Assembly (NCBI GenBank): GCA_936450465.1 | Contig: OW388296.1 | Coordinates: 18,766,526-18,830,525 of the forward strand | Origin: Gibbula magus | Taxonomy: Eukaryota > Mollusca > Gastropoda > Trochida > Trochidae | Reading direction: 5' to 3' | Length of the DNA: 64,000 bases | Shown: one piece after another, positions 11,390-22,919 of the stretch | Position numbering within the stretch: position 1 is the stretch's first letter | How the letters are laid out: each line of letters starts with the position of its first letter | Notes under the pieces: generated by a model | The model's database searches: none | What the model was told of the DNA's origin: nothing | Seen by the model: the letters and a program-made list of their open reading frames with translations, nothing else | Made by a program: the position numbers and the translations under genes

Positions 11390-13420
11390 TACAACAGTAA
11401 ATAACTGTCGCCATATTTACGACTGACTTTTTAAATCGGAAATATCTCACAGAGATAACCACACTGTTTATGAGATCCAGTTTTAATAAATGTAATAAAA
11501 TGGAGTTAAATGAGCAATTCAATACTAACATCCGGTAATTGTGGCATGACTGAATTGAGTTAAGTTAATTTCACTCATGGAAAGATCAAATGACCCGTTT
11601 GGGTCTACAGGACACAGTTTGACGGACCAAAACTATGACTTTATGACGGGATAATACAGGTATTACTGAAATATCCGGTACTAAGCATGAACATATGCAT
11701 ATCGGTATGACTGTATATAGTATATTATTCCATAGAACAATACAACGTACATGTACATACTGCTATTATTCTTTATGAGATGAATTGATTGTGTGCGATA
11801 TTGCAATTTAATATATAAAACCAATGAGATGCACTTTTGCATGAAATTATTCATAACACAACCTAAGTCACAATGGAAAATATACTAACCACTATACACA
11901 TTTATCATTAAACAAACATGACGCTTATTTGCTACATTACATTAGACATACATACTACTATTTAACACCAACAAAAGTATATATAATAAATGTTCAAAAA
12001 ATATTCATTTTCCCCCAAGAAATATTTCTATATTATATTTTTTGCATACCGCAATTTTAATTTGCTGTATTGCAAGAACTTCTACACCATGCTAGTATTC
12101 GCTACTCGTCACCAATGTTTATCTATTAAATTACAAGAAGTAATTTGAACAAAAATTTAGTGACCTTTATTTACAAAATTCATGATTAATGATGCCTTAA
12201 ACTGTATAGAATATAAATCCATACACGTGTTATATGTAATGTAAACTACCAATCTTGTACATGTATGATAGACAGTGCGGAGACTTGAAATTGATGGTAT
12301 TTTAGCTACCATTCCTATTACGTGTGAAAAAAGACATTTTTTAGCGCATTTACTTATGAGTTTTCTATGAAAACCCGTATATAGAATGTTACATCCTTTT
12401 AAGAAGCGTTCATAAAATATGAATCTGCTGCCCTTGTACTTTGAGTATGCGGTGGATTAGTTTACTTCATACGATACTGGTTATGAACTCAGTCATGGTT
12501 TGTCAAAAAAATAATAACACATCTACTTCATATGTAAAATGCAAAAAAACTTAATATGTAAAAAGCTAGTCGAGATATATAAACAAAACGTCATAATTCA
12601 TCTCGAACATGTATATTTTCCCACATTGATTCATTTATCGATTATTTCAACTGTTCACCCAAGTTGTTCATTTTATTAAGGGTTTATGCAATATTAACTA
12701 TTTAAGTTGCTTTCTAGATTAGTATGTCAAAATGTGCAATGTAAGATATACATATACAAAGTCGCATTAGCAAAATATACAAACGTTGCTGGTTCGTAAT
12801 CGAAGGTGAAAGCTTTTTTGTGAAGACTTGTTAGTGTCTTCAGTGTCCCGCGTATTCTGTTTAAAGGGACATTCAGTGTTTTTGTATACATTTTATTTGA
12901 CCTAGCAAAACACCGTCTGAGCTAATTTCAGTTAATATAATTCACCCCAACCTGCCAAATATATCATTGTCAATTGTTTTAAATGAAAAAGTGCAGAAAC
13001 CAAGACAACACATCTCATTTACAGAGACGGTTATGATGTGACATATTACACTTTACCAACCCAAATTTCTCTTTATGTCTGTTGTAGATAAGTTTCCAAA
13101 AACTGTCCACTTTAAATCGTTATTTAACAGAGTCGACTAGCATTAAGCGGTAATTTCTGGCAACTAAGTGCTTCTCAATGAAATGACACGTTATTTAACA
13201 GTTGGCATATGTGACTTCAACAAAGAAATTGATGTCCTTTAAAAAACTTGCACCTTGACCAACAGAGTCTTTTATGCATTACCAAATGGTGATCACAATA
13301 ACACAGACAGAACAGATTATAATCTGTTCTCGAGAAACACACATTATATATGAGGAACATACAGCATATAGATAAACATTCACATTACAGAGAAATAAGT
13401 TACCCATCGAAACTATCAAC
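11390..13420. other. Intergenic, nothing recognised
   Basis: AT-rich DNA upstream of the EF-hand promoter. A TTTAAAGGGACATTCAGTG block near 12860 is the sort of short dispersed repeat seen elsewhere in the window. No exon or RNA gene could be supported. Confidence 0.45.
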
Positions 13421-13423
13421 TCA

Positions 13424-13836
13424 CAATCAGTAAACTCCTTCAAACCCCGTTTACAGACCACACAGGAAACTATTTTCTTTGATAAAAACTTTGGATCTAG
13501 ATTCTGTCAAATTATCCATGCTCGCCTCAGGTTGGGTTGTAGTGACTTAAACGCGGATAAATTTGATAGGAATATTTCCAACATTTCAAACTGAGCATGC
13601 TGATACCCATGGGAAAACTCTCTCTCCACTACTTCCTTACTTGCCCCAGTTATGACTTGATTGGATCAGATAACTATTTTTACACAAATGGTTTCGATAT
13701 ATATACTATTCTAAAAGGAAATAAATCCTTAAGCAAAAGAACAAATCAGCATATCCTCGAATCTGTCCATACCTTTATTCAAGACTCACTACGATTTAAA
13801 TCATTCTTAGCTCTCTTACAACATTTGTCTTTGTAG
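13424..13836 (+). pseudogene. C-terminal end of a non-LTR retrotransposon ORF, decayed
   Basis: Translation gives SVNSFKPRL, then IIHARLRLGCSDLN, a damaged cysteine-rich stretch (AC-YPWENSLHYFLTCPSY) and a tail ending LLQHLSL-stop. The H-R-L-R-L-G-C-S-x-L-N block followed by C-x-C-G..E..H-[YF]-x-L-x-C-P-x-Y is the C-terminal zinc-like signature of several LINE reverse-transcriptase polyproteins in aquatic invertebrates. Stops at the cysteine motif and a frameshift near 13590 break it. No reverse transcriptase core was seen upstream, so it is a 5'-truncated relic. Clade not assigned. Confidence 0.65.
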
Positions 13837-15493
13837 ATATTTCCCAATTACTGTTTCGCTCTGTCTTTGTGGAACTATTTGATTACTGATTTTATACATT
13901 GATCTTGTTTATTGATTGTATTTTGTTATATTTTTTGTGGAGCGGCACTTACATAAGCCAACGGCTTGTTGTGCCAATCCATATTCATGTAAACTTTTTC
14001 ATGAATAAAAATATGTTTAAATCACATTACAGAGACCGCCATGTAGACAAAATATGTCATCTTGGTTTTATTGCATTACGTGAAATGACAACACATTATA
14101 TTGTATATGTACATGTACCTAATTTTACAACATTATGATAAGAAAAAGATATACAATTATAGAATATTCACATAGTAACATACCACGTGTCATAAAACGA
14201 AAAAAGACATTGGTTTTATTCCATAGTGAAGTTTTCACACTCGCAACGCCTATGAATGGTGTCAGTTCTCATTATTTTTGTATCTTTAACACATGTGCGT
14301 TTGTTTTGATCATGTTGTGAAATATAAAGTCATCGAAATATTATCTTCAGTAATATCTTTAAATTTGACTGTGTTTGGTCATGTATTAATAGCATGCATG
14401 TATATGTGTAAACGGTAAACGCAAATATCCCCGAATTTCGTTTCCACAAAAAAGATGACCAAACATTAAAGTGTATGACTTGTAGTAACACTTTGCGTTG
14501 ATTAAACTGTGGTAACTACGTTTACAATTGATTGTTTAAAACTTTAGTGTTAACTCGCTGCAAATGAGTTTAACAATCTGAAGTTGTTACAACAGGTCGT
14601 ATCGTGCAGGAGATTGAGGTTACAGGCACCATACGTTCTATTATCCTTAAAGGGAATGTTATACCAACGTTTAAATAAATCAGTAACACATAACACATAA
14701 CATATAATAAAACCGTGTCATCAAAATATTACCTTCATTAATATCTTTCAATTTGACTGTGTGTTGAGCATGTGATCGGAATTGGTTACACTGGTTTGCT
14801 GGCTCAAATAGGCTTTGTAACATTCGTAGACTGATGCAAGTTTACATTTCCGATCTTATGCCAGGATGGCGGATAGTGCCATACCTTATTTATATGTTAC
14901 ATGACGGAAACAAGCCTAGGTATTCGCGTAATAAGCTATTCTGTTCTAATCTAATCAATACACTGCTTTTCCGAAAGACGTAATCATTCCGTTCGATTTT
15001 GATTGATCGTAAGTCGACCATGTCATCCACTCTAAATTTAACACATATATTAAAAAACTCAAAATACATGATTCACAAAACAAAGGTAACAAAACTTTAT
15101 GATATATAAAGATATACATGTAATGCGTGCATAGGACATACATGTAACTATCAACCAATATACTTGCCGTGAATAGCACTTATAACACCATGACTTCCGC
15201 TTGTGCCAACAATGAATAGAATAACCAATTGTTTCTATGCTACAAAGCTAACTTCAGGTCACGAGTCCAATACTGTCTTACACCTTCATCAACAGGAGCC
15301 GACACCTTCCTCGGGCTAAATAATACAGAGTGAAGTGTGCACACTAGATACAGATACAAAGTAACGATAAGATGAAAACACGTCCCTTTGTTTGAACAAG
15401 GAAATCATTAAGATTTCTCTTTAGCTATATCAATAAGGATCGACCAGGAACGAAGGGTAGAAGTCTCAGAAAACAGGAAAGATCACTGCAAGC
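13837..15493. repeat. Intergenic with copies of a dispersed repeat shared with 39420-39850
   Basis: Around 14280-14460 the text (TGTGAAATATAAAGTCATC.. to AATTTCGTTTCCACAAAAAA) recurs, diverged, at 39700-39845. A shorter piece recurs at 14715-14770. No coding sequence was found here; the lectin gene begins at 15494. Confidence 0.5.
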
Positions 15494-18400
15494 ATGACGA
15501 TCATCTTTGGAGTTAGTCTGGAGTTGGTTCTATTCTGCTTTTTACCAGAGAATTATTTTACCACGTTCTACACAGAAGATATTGTATCATGCTCACACAA
15601 GTGTATGTACAATCGCGGGTGTCAAGCTATGGTCTTCGATATCGAAGCACAGATGTGCTACCTATATAACGAGTGGATTCTTACCAATCCTACTGGAGTT
15701 AACACCATTAACTACATAATTTATAACGCCAACAGAGGAGAGGAGTGCTCTCCCCCTGGAACAGGTTTGTGAAATTTTTTCTTATCAAAATGAGTTAAAT
15801 TCAAACGTGTCCTCATGTCGGATGAATGTATCCAAAACTTCTTGTATTCAATAAATAATATTAGATAATTGTTAATTAACATTTCGTTTATCTGACAAAT
15901 GTATTGCAGAATATTAATATCTAATTTCACATAATAATTACGAAAATCGACTGACAAGAATGCATATTGCAACCGATTGTCCTTTTAACATGCATATTGC
16001 TTTGATGTATTCACAAGTCCCAGATAAACATAAATGAAACGTTTTGTTGCACTTCATCTAAAAGCAAATGTGTCTTTCAGCATGCTTGATTTATTATTGA
16101 GCTTGACTTGTATCATATTTGTGACCTTGTATTCACATCTCCATGTACCATGTGAAAAAGGTAGCGACCTTAAAGTTAGAGCAACGTTTCGTGCGATAAA
16201 CTGAACTGAACTGAACTTTATTCAAGAACTCAGGCTGCAAACAGCAGCATAAGAGGTACATAAAACATATATACATTGATACAATATACAATATAATATG
16301 TATGTACACTTGAAGTATCGAGCGTAGGTAAATTACACCACTCAAAGTTCATTTGATTGGAGAGTTGAAAAGGTTGACATAGACAGGGAATGTCCCCGAC
16401 TAAAGAGTTAAAAGAGAATGGATGGAGCGGGAGTAAATCGGTAGTCAGTCTGAATGTTCTTGGGTACAATTACAGGAACTGGGGCAGCAGCGCAATCGCA
16501 ACTTTAGTAAAATTCTGATTGGTATTTGGACACGATTCGAACTTGTAGGTCGTGAATTGAACGGATTGCCTAGAACATTAGCCAAGATCTGCTCCAAATG
16601 TGTTTACGATCAGTGTCAACCTAATACGATCAAGTCACGACCACTTACAATCAGGTCACGTCACAAACACGTCATAATGATAAAATAAACGTAAGACGAA
16701 GGTTTTCTCGTTTGTTATGTGTTTTCCTCGAAATAAGTTATTTGATTTGGTGAAAACTGGTGATCATAAACATGCTTATAAATAAGGAAGACCAAAATAT
16801 CAACTACCAAAAATACTTCATTTATTGATTTACAGCAGACATATTCGAAGGACATATGCTAATGAGCAAGACCCTTAAGAGTAAAATGCCTAGATCTTTG
16901 AAGCCACTTCGACGGGCACTGAAAGATGAGTTTTCATTGGTTAAGAAGCAGGGTTCAGAATGCGATTTCGTTTTCCACTGCTAGCCTATGTTGTTTCTGC
17001 TCTCGATTCCAAACGTAAAACAGGAGTTAGGATCGGGAATCTGAAGGGAGAAACCTCTGTGGGTAGAGAACGAAATAAAATATGCCGATCCATAACGACC
17101 AACTGACGTTAATACCCGACATTTTCGAACAATTGCAGACCAAACTACGTTTGAAGCGAATTTTGAGTGGGCTATAATGGGTGTACAAATTCACCCGACC
17201 CACTTCGAAGCAATCCCCGAACCCCGTTATCCAGATGATTTAGATCTACTTCCGGTTAACTCCCGCTCTACCCTTTCTCCACCCTCCACGCAGGCGGTCT
17301 GCGCACTTCGGACTTCCTCCGTTGTCGTGCTTACAGACCCCTGCCACTAGCCGTTCCCTCCGCCTGCTAACATTTAGCAGAAACTTTAGGGGATACAAGC
17401 AAGATCGAGTGCAAAGTTTTTTTTTAATAGTTCGTTTAGAAATTAAAGTTTTTAAAAATATATTACTTCAGTAAGTATAAGGTGAACAAATCTTCAAAAC
17501 ATTACGATTATAGTTGGTGTTATTTTGAACAGCGTTTGTCGTCCGTTGCCGAGTAGTTCATCGGTTTGCTTGTCAACGCCGTACGTTGATTTTCAAAAAA
17601 AATTGCGTGTGTAGAAAAACGATGATACGTGGAAATATTACAAACGTAACTATTTATCTTATTAATAGGTACTACTTTTGTTTACTTCAAACAACAAAAA
17701 CAATTGATCTCATAAAAAAACCTCGACGTTGATTCAGTCATCTCGGAAGCGCCATGTTGTTTACATCCGGGGCGAAGGACATCGAACGCTGTACGGAGCT
17801 AACGGTCGGAGGGCAAAGGTCATATGCAAATGACCTAACGGCAGGGGGTGTAAGCTTGACTTGACATGCGCACGTCGCTGCTTGGAGGATGCCCTTTCTA
17901 CTTTCAAACTTGCCCGAAATGTCAATATAAGCCCAGCCATAGACGTTATTTGTTTTACAATCATGCCAGATTAGTCATGATATTTTGTACCTTAAGACGG
18001 TTGTTCTTTCATTCCATCCTTTCATAGACCACAAATTCAATGCTTTACGCTTGAATCTAATAGACTTGATCTATATTTAGACCGGAAAATTTGGCTAATT
18101 TTAGGTCGCAATCAAAACGGCAAAGCGGACAGCTTCAAAAGCGATGAAGTTGTCACATACATGTATGGATTGGACACACTGTTATGATGACTGCCAAACT
18201 GGATACATTAATAAATTTCGCGTATGATTTTGCGCAAGTTAACACGTATCGTTTGTTAATTTCACAATATTGCAGCTGGAATAAGTTGAGTACGGAACCG
18301 TAGAGGGGACTACATCTTATCTCGTGGCCATGACTTATTATATAAGTCGTGGCCACGAGATAAGATGTCGTGGCCACGAGATAATAAGTCGTGGCCACAA

Positions 18401-19578
18401 GATAATATTTCGTGGCCACGAGATAATAAGTCATGGCCACGAGATAAGATGTAGTGGCCACGAGATAATATGTAGTGGCCACGAGATAAGATGTCACGAC
18501 GTGGCCACGAAATATTATCTCGTGGCCACGACATCTTATCTCGTGGCCACGACTTATTATCTCGTGGCCACGAAATATTATCTTGTGGCCACGACTTAAT
18601 TGTTATCTCGTGGCCACGACTTATTATCTCGTGGCCACGACATATTATATCGTGGCCACGACATATTAACTCGTGGCCACGACTTAATATTGAAAAAATA
18701 ATTCTCGGGAAATGTCCCCTCTACGGTTCCGTAGTTGAGTGATTCAATTCAGTTGGTTGTCATAGTTTTTAAAAAAATCTGAAAAAGCTAAAAAATAACT
18801 AGCATATGTTGTACATTTATAAAAGTCACTCTGAAGAAAACAAGAGTTGAGTTTAAACGAAACTATCATTAATGATTAATTTCACAATAACTTTTTGGTT
18901 TTTATAAATACCAAATAACGCGTTTGGCATCATGGTATTTCGATTAAACATTGTCAATTATTTAACACTGATCTACATGCCGTTAATACAAGCTATAAAA
19001 CGTTATAAAAAAAACTGTGGCCATTGTGATTTGATTTCTTGTTTGATAAGCTGTGCCTAACTCTTACTAACTCTTATAAATTTTCAAATAAGCAAGTAAT
19101 ACTACTTTAAATATTCTTATTCAATTCGACGATTTGTATTCAAATCTTTTAAGTTTGTTTGAGCGTGGGTATTTCTCATTTGCATATGAACTACATACAT
19201 GTACATGTATGTCTCTGTTATAAATTCCACAATCAACTAATAGCGCTTCCTGGGTCGCATTTGGTCTTCTTTCTTAATTAGCATGTTTGTGCTATTATAT
19301 TTTATTGAGTTAAATACTATTACGACGAGTATTGCAATGTACAAGAAGAAACGTTTACCCAACGTGTGTTTCTAAAATAGCAATTTTAGAATCGTCGCTT
19401 CTGCAGTACCGAATGTAAACGGAGATTTCATTTGGTTGTCTGTAAGCAGCTGGTAAGTGATGTAACTCGCGATCGCCATAGATGTCGCTGCTTCGTTGCA
19501 CAGTTTTCTATACCGTTGAGGGCAAGGTAAAAAAAGGGTAGAATTTATTCCGATACGTTCATCTTGCCGTGGGAAGAT

Positions 19579-19645
<67 letters not shown>

Positions 19646-19654
19646 ATCTCTATC

Positions 19655-19729
<75 letters not shown>

Positions 19730-20607
19730 GAATAACACATGCCATTGTTTTGTTGTATCATCTTAGTGATAACTATTTCTCAAATTTCAGTATGTCCAAC
19801 AGATCGCGGATTCACGTATGTGCAACCACCAGTCGATGTGTGTTACAAACTTCATACAGACCAACTTCCAAACCCAGATGCTGATGAAAGTTGTAAACAA
19901 GAGGGGGCCAGGGGTCTTTTGCAACTTGACACCAGCGACAAAATGGAACATTTCAAGAACATGATTCCACAATACCAATATAGTAAGTTACTGTATTTAG
20001 CAAAACATATATCAAGCTATACAGTTAGAAAAGTAATTAAGCGACACCTGTTACATATTGTAATAATTTTATATCATTTTCATATTGTTGGTGTTTTAAT
20101 GGTGACGATGTTTCAAAATTTCGGGGTTAAGCATATCGCGCGAAAGTTACCTGAACTCTATGGAATTTACTCAATTTCAGTTTAGACTGTATTACATTCT
20201 TAAACTACTCCTGAAGGCTTTGGAAAACACTTTATTCTCAAAAGATATAATATAATCAATTTGACTGCGTGGTGTATACTTTGTATCTCGTTGTTAAACG
20301 ACACTGCATCCTCATGGAGGTTGTTCAACTTAAACATTGTCTAGGTTATGTTTATTCTTGGCACAATTGAAACTGCTGTTTTCAAATCTGTACATTTCTT
20401 TCAGCCCATGTAAGCGGCTACCTAGAGCCGAACAACGTTTGGATGTACCCTCCTGGAGACAACCCTACCGCACCTCCGTGCCTGGATTGGGCTCCTGGTC
20501 AACCGAACAATCCAACCGAACAGCACTGTCTCGCCGTGGATGCTGCCGGGATTCACGATGCTTTCTGTGACTCACGAGCATCTTTCCCGTACATATGCGG
20601 CATGTAG
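15494..20607 (+). CDS. Secreted PAN/apple + C-type lectin domain protein, complete, three exons
   Basis: Exons 15494-15764, 19791-19982 and 20405-20607 (271 + 192 + 203 nt = 222 codons) join in phase 1/1 at GT..AG sites and give 221 residues. Residues 1-22 form a hydrophobic leader. A PAN/apple-like module follows with C33, C37, C43 and C55. The C-type lectin domain starts at about C92 ([12 protein letters not shown]) and has the long-form cysteines C92/C108, C125/C219 and C196/C209. WAPGQPNN (183-190) holds QPN at the EPN/QPD sugar-specificity position. The usual WND motif is not obvious ([13 protein letters not shown] instead), so calcium-dependent sugar binding is uncertain. By family, secreted invertebrate lectins act in recognition of microbes or cells. 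Intron 1 (4.0 kb) contains a LINE tail, a foldback element and a 147-bp CT tract ending 64 bp before the acceptor. A weak TATA-like GCTATATC lies about 70 bp upstream. Possible AATAAA at 21054. A separate upstream leader exon cannot be excluded. Confidence 0.87.
16190..16490 (-). mobile_element. Probable retroelement 3' end with (TTCAG)n tail
   Basis: Read on the minus strand it ends TTGAATAAAG followed by TTCAG repeats, the form of a LINE 3' terminus. Upstream the frames are broken but stay protein-like for short runs. No reverse transcriptase is present. It lies inside intron 1 of the lectin gene, antisense to it. Confidence 0.35.
16870..17072 (-). repeat. Partial, inverted copy of the 1090-1588 MITE family
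   Basis: Shares AGATCTTTGAAG, CATTGGTTAAGAAG and GTTAGGATCGG..CTGAAGGGAG..CCTCTGTGGG with the minus strand of the 1099-1579 element in the same order. One terminal repeat is present, the other is lost. It lies in intron 1 of the lectin gene. Confidence 0.6.
17073..18284 (+). other. Intron 1 of the lectin gene, no further gene seen
   Basis: A locally GC-richer stretch (about 17200-17370) has no sustained reading frame with splice sites. CGCCATGTTGTTTACATCCG near 17750 looks repeat-derived. Nothing else is supported. Confidence 0.45.
18285..18739. mobile_element. 443-bp foldback element built from CGTGGCCACG subrepeats, with 6-bp target duplication
   Basis: Ends at 18291 and 18733 carry a perfect 20-bp inverted repeat, TACGGAACCGTAGAGGGGAC. 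The flanks are an exact GTTGAG duplication (18285-18290 and 18734-18739). The interior is two opposed arrays of roughly 20-23-bp units centred on the palindrome CGTGGCCACG: units read ..GAGATAA.. in the left arm (18310-18495) and ..TTATCTC.. in the right (18500-18690). All ORFs here (18153-18742) are by-products. The transposase family is unknown; a 6-bp duplication does not fit the commonest superfamilies. Confidence 0.85.
19385..19579 (+). repeat. Dispersed repeat ending in a microsatellite (copy 1)
   Basis: ACCGAATGTAAACGG..TTTCATT..GATGTCGCTG..GGCAAGGTAAAAAA..CTTGCCGTGGGAA recurs at 63715-63890. Copy 1 runs straight into the CT tract, copy 2 into an AT tract. GGCAAG and CTTGCC near the end can pair as a stem. 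Confidence 0.65.
19580..19726 (+). repeat. (CT)n tract, 147 bp, with an inner TATCTC block
   Basis: Pure CT dinucleotides with (TATCTC)n at about 19639-19672. It ends 64 bp before the exon 2 acceptor of the lectin gene, on the transcribed sense strand, so it forms a very long polypyrimidine stretch near the splice site. Confidence 0.95.
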
Positions 20608-20609
20608 AT

Positions 20610-21604
20610 CGTATCTAGCAGAGTGTTTGATGACAGATTTTATATTTGAGAAAAGTTTGGCAATATCAATTACGTCATGAATTGCCAGATACTCCAAGCT
20701 GTGTAAGTCAAATATTATTTCTATATGTTGAACTTCAAATATCGGTTCATAAAAGAGACTATCGACTTATTTGGACATATTTTATAGCTTCTCGGATTTT
20801 TTTTGCTTACCATTACCTACAGGTGCAATCATATCAGGGTTCATATTTTATTTACGATGCCCAAGGGCAAAATATTACGTTAAGCAGAAGCACTGAATCG
20901 ATTTCGTAGGGGACTACCTTTTTCGTTTAAATGTTTTTGCTAAGATTTACTTTGTTCATTCATAGCCTGACATATCAGGGAAAACATTACTTCGTGATTA
21001 GCATGCACTAATACTGCTATCAAAACAAAGTTGTTCACTGGTGTATATTCTTCAATAAACTATACAAAACAATAACACTTCGTTAACATTATACTTATAC
21101 TTAATATATACATGTAACACCGACCTGCGGAGATAAAGGTAAACAAACAATATGGCTGCCCGTTTTCACGGGAAAGATCAGTTTTGCCGCTGTAAATCAA
21201 AGTCAAGACTCAATGATCGTGTCAAGATTGGTGGCAGATTATAATTATTGGAGTAGAAGAAAAGAGCAGAACGTGTAATCCAGCCGTTAGGAACATTCAA
21301 TGTGTATAATGTTCAACGGAAACAGACAGTCACTCCTTCACCTGTGACTGATTCCCATTTCAATCCAACACAATCGGAACTTGAGGAGATATTGGAGGAT
21401 GATTTTCGTGTGTAGTGGTGCTGTACGTGAGAGCATTGTAGATAATAATGACAGGTTTGTCGTGGTAGGTCAACATTGATGCATTTTGGCAAACCAGTAA
21501 AAGCGAAACCATCGATGCTAAAAAAAAACGTTGTCAATATTCTGAAATCCTTCATGCAACAAAACCTTAGCGGTTCATGAGAAGTGCACAATATACCTCC
21601 AGTT
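20610..21604. other. 3' flank of the lectin gene; decayed repeats
   Basis: At 21151 a short frame begins MAARFHGKDQFCRCKSKSRL and stops after 30 codons, possibly the broken start of a transposon protein, but the family cannot be fixed. The minus ORF 21313-21615 has no domain I recognise. Confidence 0.35.
21054..21059 (+). terminator. Possible polyadenylation signal of the lectin gene
   Basis: AATAAA 447 nt past the TAG at 20605-20607, the first good hexamer noticed downstream. Confidence 0.4.
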
Positions 21605-22199
21605 GAGTGTAACACATCCTCGATAATCCAGCGCTATTGTTCCGATAAATCTACACACAAGCGCTGGAAAACAGTAAGGGTATTTATCCTTAACCTAGTT
21701 ACCTCCCTTCGCAATGACTCAGCGAAACGCTTGCTTTCTAACAACCAATGAGATCACTTGAAATCAAGGGTGAAATAACAAGCACTCTCGTGTCAGGATC
21801 TTTGCTTTCGCAGATGATTGGGAACGCCTGGTAGCACACGGATTTTAATCATTTACTCCACCAGTTTTTATGTACATGAATACACCCTTCTTCTCGTACA
21901 GACTTCTTAAAACTTTCTTTTGAGTTTCTGTCAGGTTTTCTAGGCTGAATTTGTAACAAACTTTATCGTAATCGAGTGAGTCGGCCGCCGCCATGTTTGT
22001 TTCTATAAACAACGGTAGTGATGCGTTTTGATTGGTCGAGTTGTTTACGCAGATAGTGTCTGCGTTTCGTTTCTGATTGGATAACATGGACCCAAGAGGA
22101 GGTAACTAGGTTAGGGATAAATACCCTTACTGTTTTCCAGCGCTTGTGTGTAGATTTATCGGAACAATAGCGCTGGATTATCGAGGATGAGTGTAACAC
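21605..22199. mobile_element. 573-bp foldback element with ~95-bp TIRs and 11-bp target duplication (Mutator-like non-autonomous)
   Basis: The element 21616-22188 begins ATCCTCGATAATCCAGCGCT and ends with its reverse complement. The arms stay inverted for about 95 bp, to GTTACCTCC. The flanks are identical GAGTGTAACAC (21605-21615 and 22189-22199). Long inverted repeats with 9-11-bp duplications are typical of Mutator-like elements. The interior has no intact ORF. Base 22118 in the right arm is the left breakpoint of the 20-kb duplication. A short palindromic relative lies at 56445-56546. Confidence 0.85.
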
Positions 22200-22794
22200 A
22201 ATGCTATGCATATATTTTTTGTTTTGTGAGGAAAACAAATCGGGAAGAACTTGAGCCAGGCTCTTTGAGGGGGTGCGTGCAAGTACTGACGGGTGTTTGA
22301 GGAGATCAAATTATAGCGTCCCACTTCTGAATGATGTATTGTCCTGCAAAACACCTAAGTCCTAAAATCAAACAGAAATTTGTGAAGTAGGAGTGGAAAT
22401 ATAAGCTTCTCCAGAGAGCTGAAGCCATCAATGAACACGAAGATGACCAACTCATGTGAAGTTCTGTCCTGTGTCCAAGATGGCTAGTGCAAGCGAGAAC
22501 CCGCTCGCGGTTCAATGGTGAAGCACGGTCAGCACGTGCAAGAACTCGCTAGTACTAGCGGTCGTGAACATGGGGCTGGAAACATGGTAGATCATCAACA
22601 CTTTAATGGTGTGGGTAAACACCGTTCATTTTGATAGGAGGTCCGGCTTGTCACACAGGAACAAGAAAGGGGGAGACGTGCCGATAAAGCAGATGCAAAT
22701 AATTGCGAATACCTAGAGTGTAATGAGCGGCAGACAAAAACTCGCATTGTGGAAAATTCTTGTGATGTAAGATCCGTTTATTCCTCGGGTATGG

Positions 22795-22916
22795 GCACAG
22801 GGGCTGGTATTGCTGAACATAATACGTCCTAAATCACAAACTTCATGTAGGTAGCTGTCATTGGACAAAGCTTTCGATTAAGGACGTATTATTTTCAGCA
22901 ATACCAGCCCCTGTGC
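22795..22916. repeat. 122-bp MITE-like inverted repeat (also at 43202-43323)
   Basis: The left arm GCACAGGGGCTGGTATTGCT (22795-22830 in full) pairs with the right arm at 22881-22916, 36 bp with one or two mismatches. Present at the same place in copy A'. Confidence 0.75.
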
Positions 22917-22919
22917 ATT

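Noticed and set aside
10209..11426. 353-codon minus ORF and overlapping plus ORFs (repetitive YVVLYVS-type and NVTYIQY-type proteins)
   Set aside because: All frames stay open because the 21-bp repeat is a multiple of three; it is intronic and composed of heptapeptide copies.
18153..18742. Repetitive ORFs on both strands (for example SRGHEI and LVATTYY repeats)
   Set aside because: Products of the CGTGGCCACG foldback element.
19372..19766. ORFs rich in Arg-Glu or Ser-Leu
   Set aside because: Translation of the CT microsatellite.
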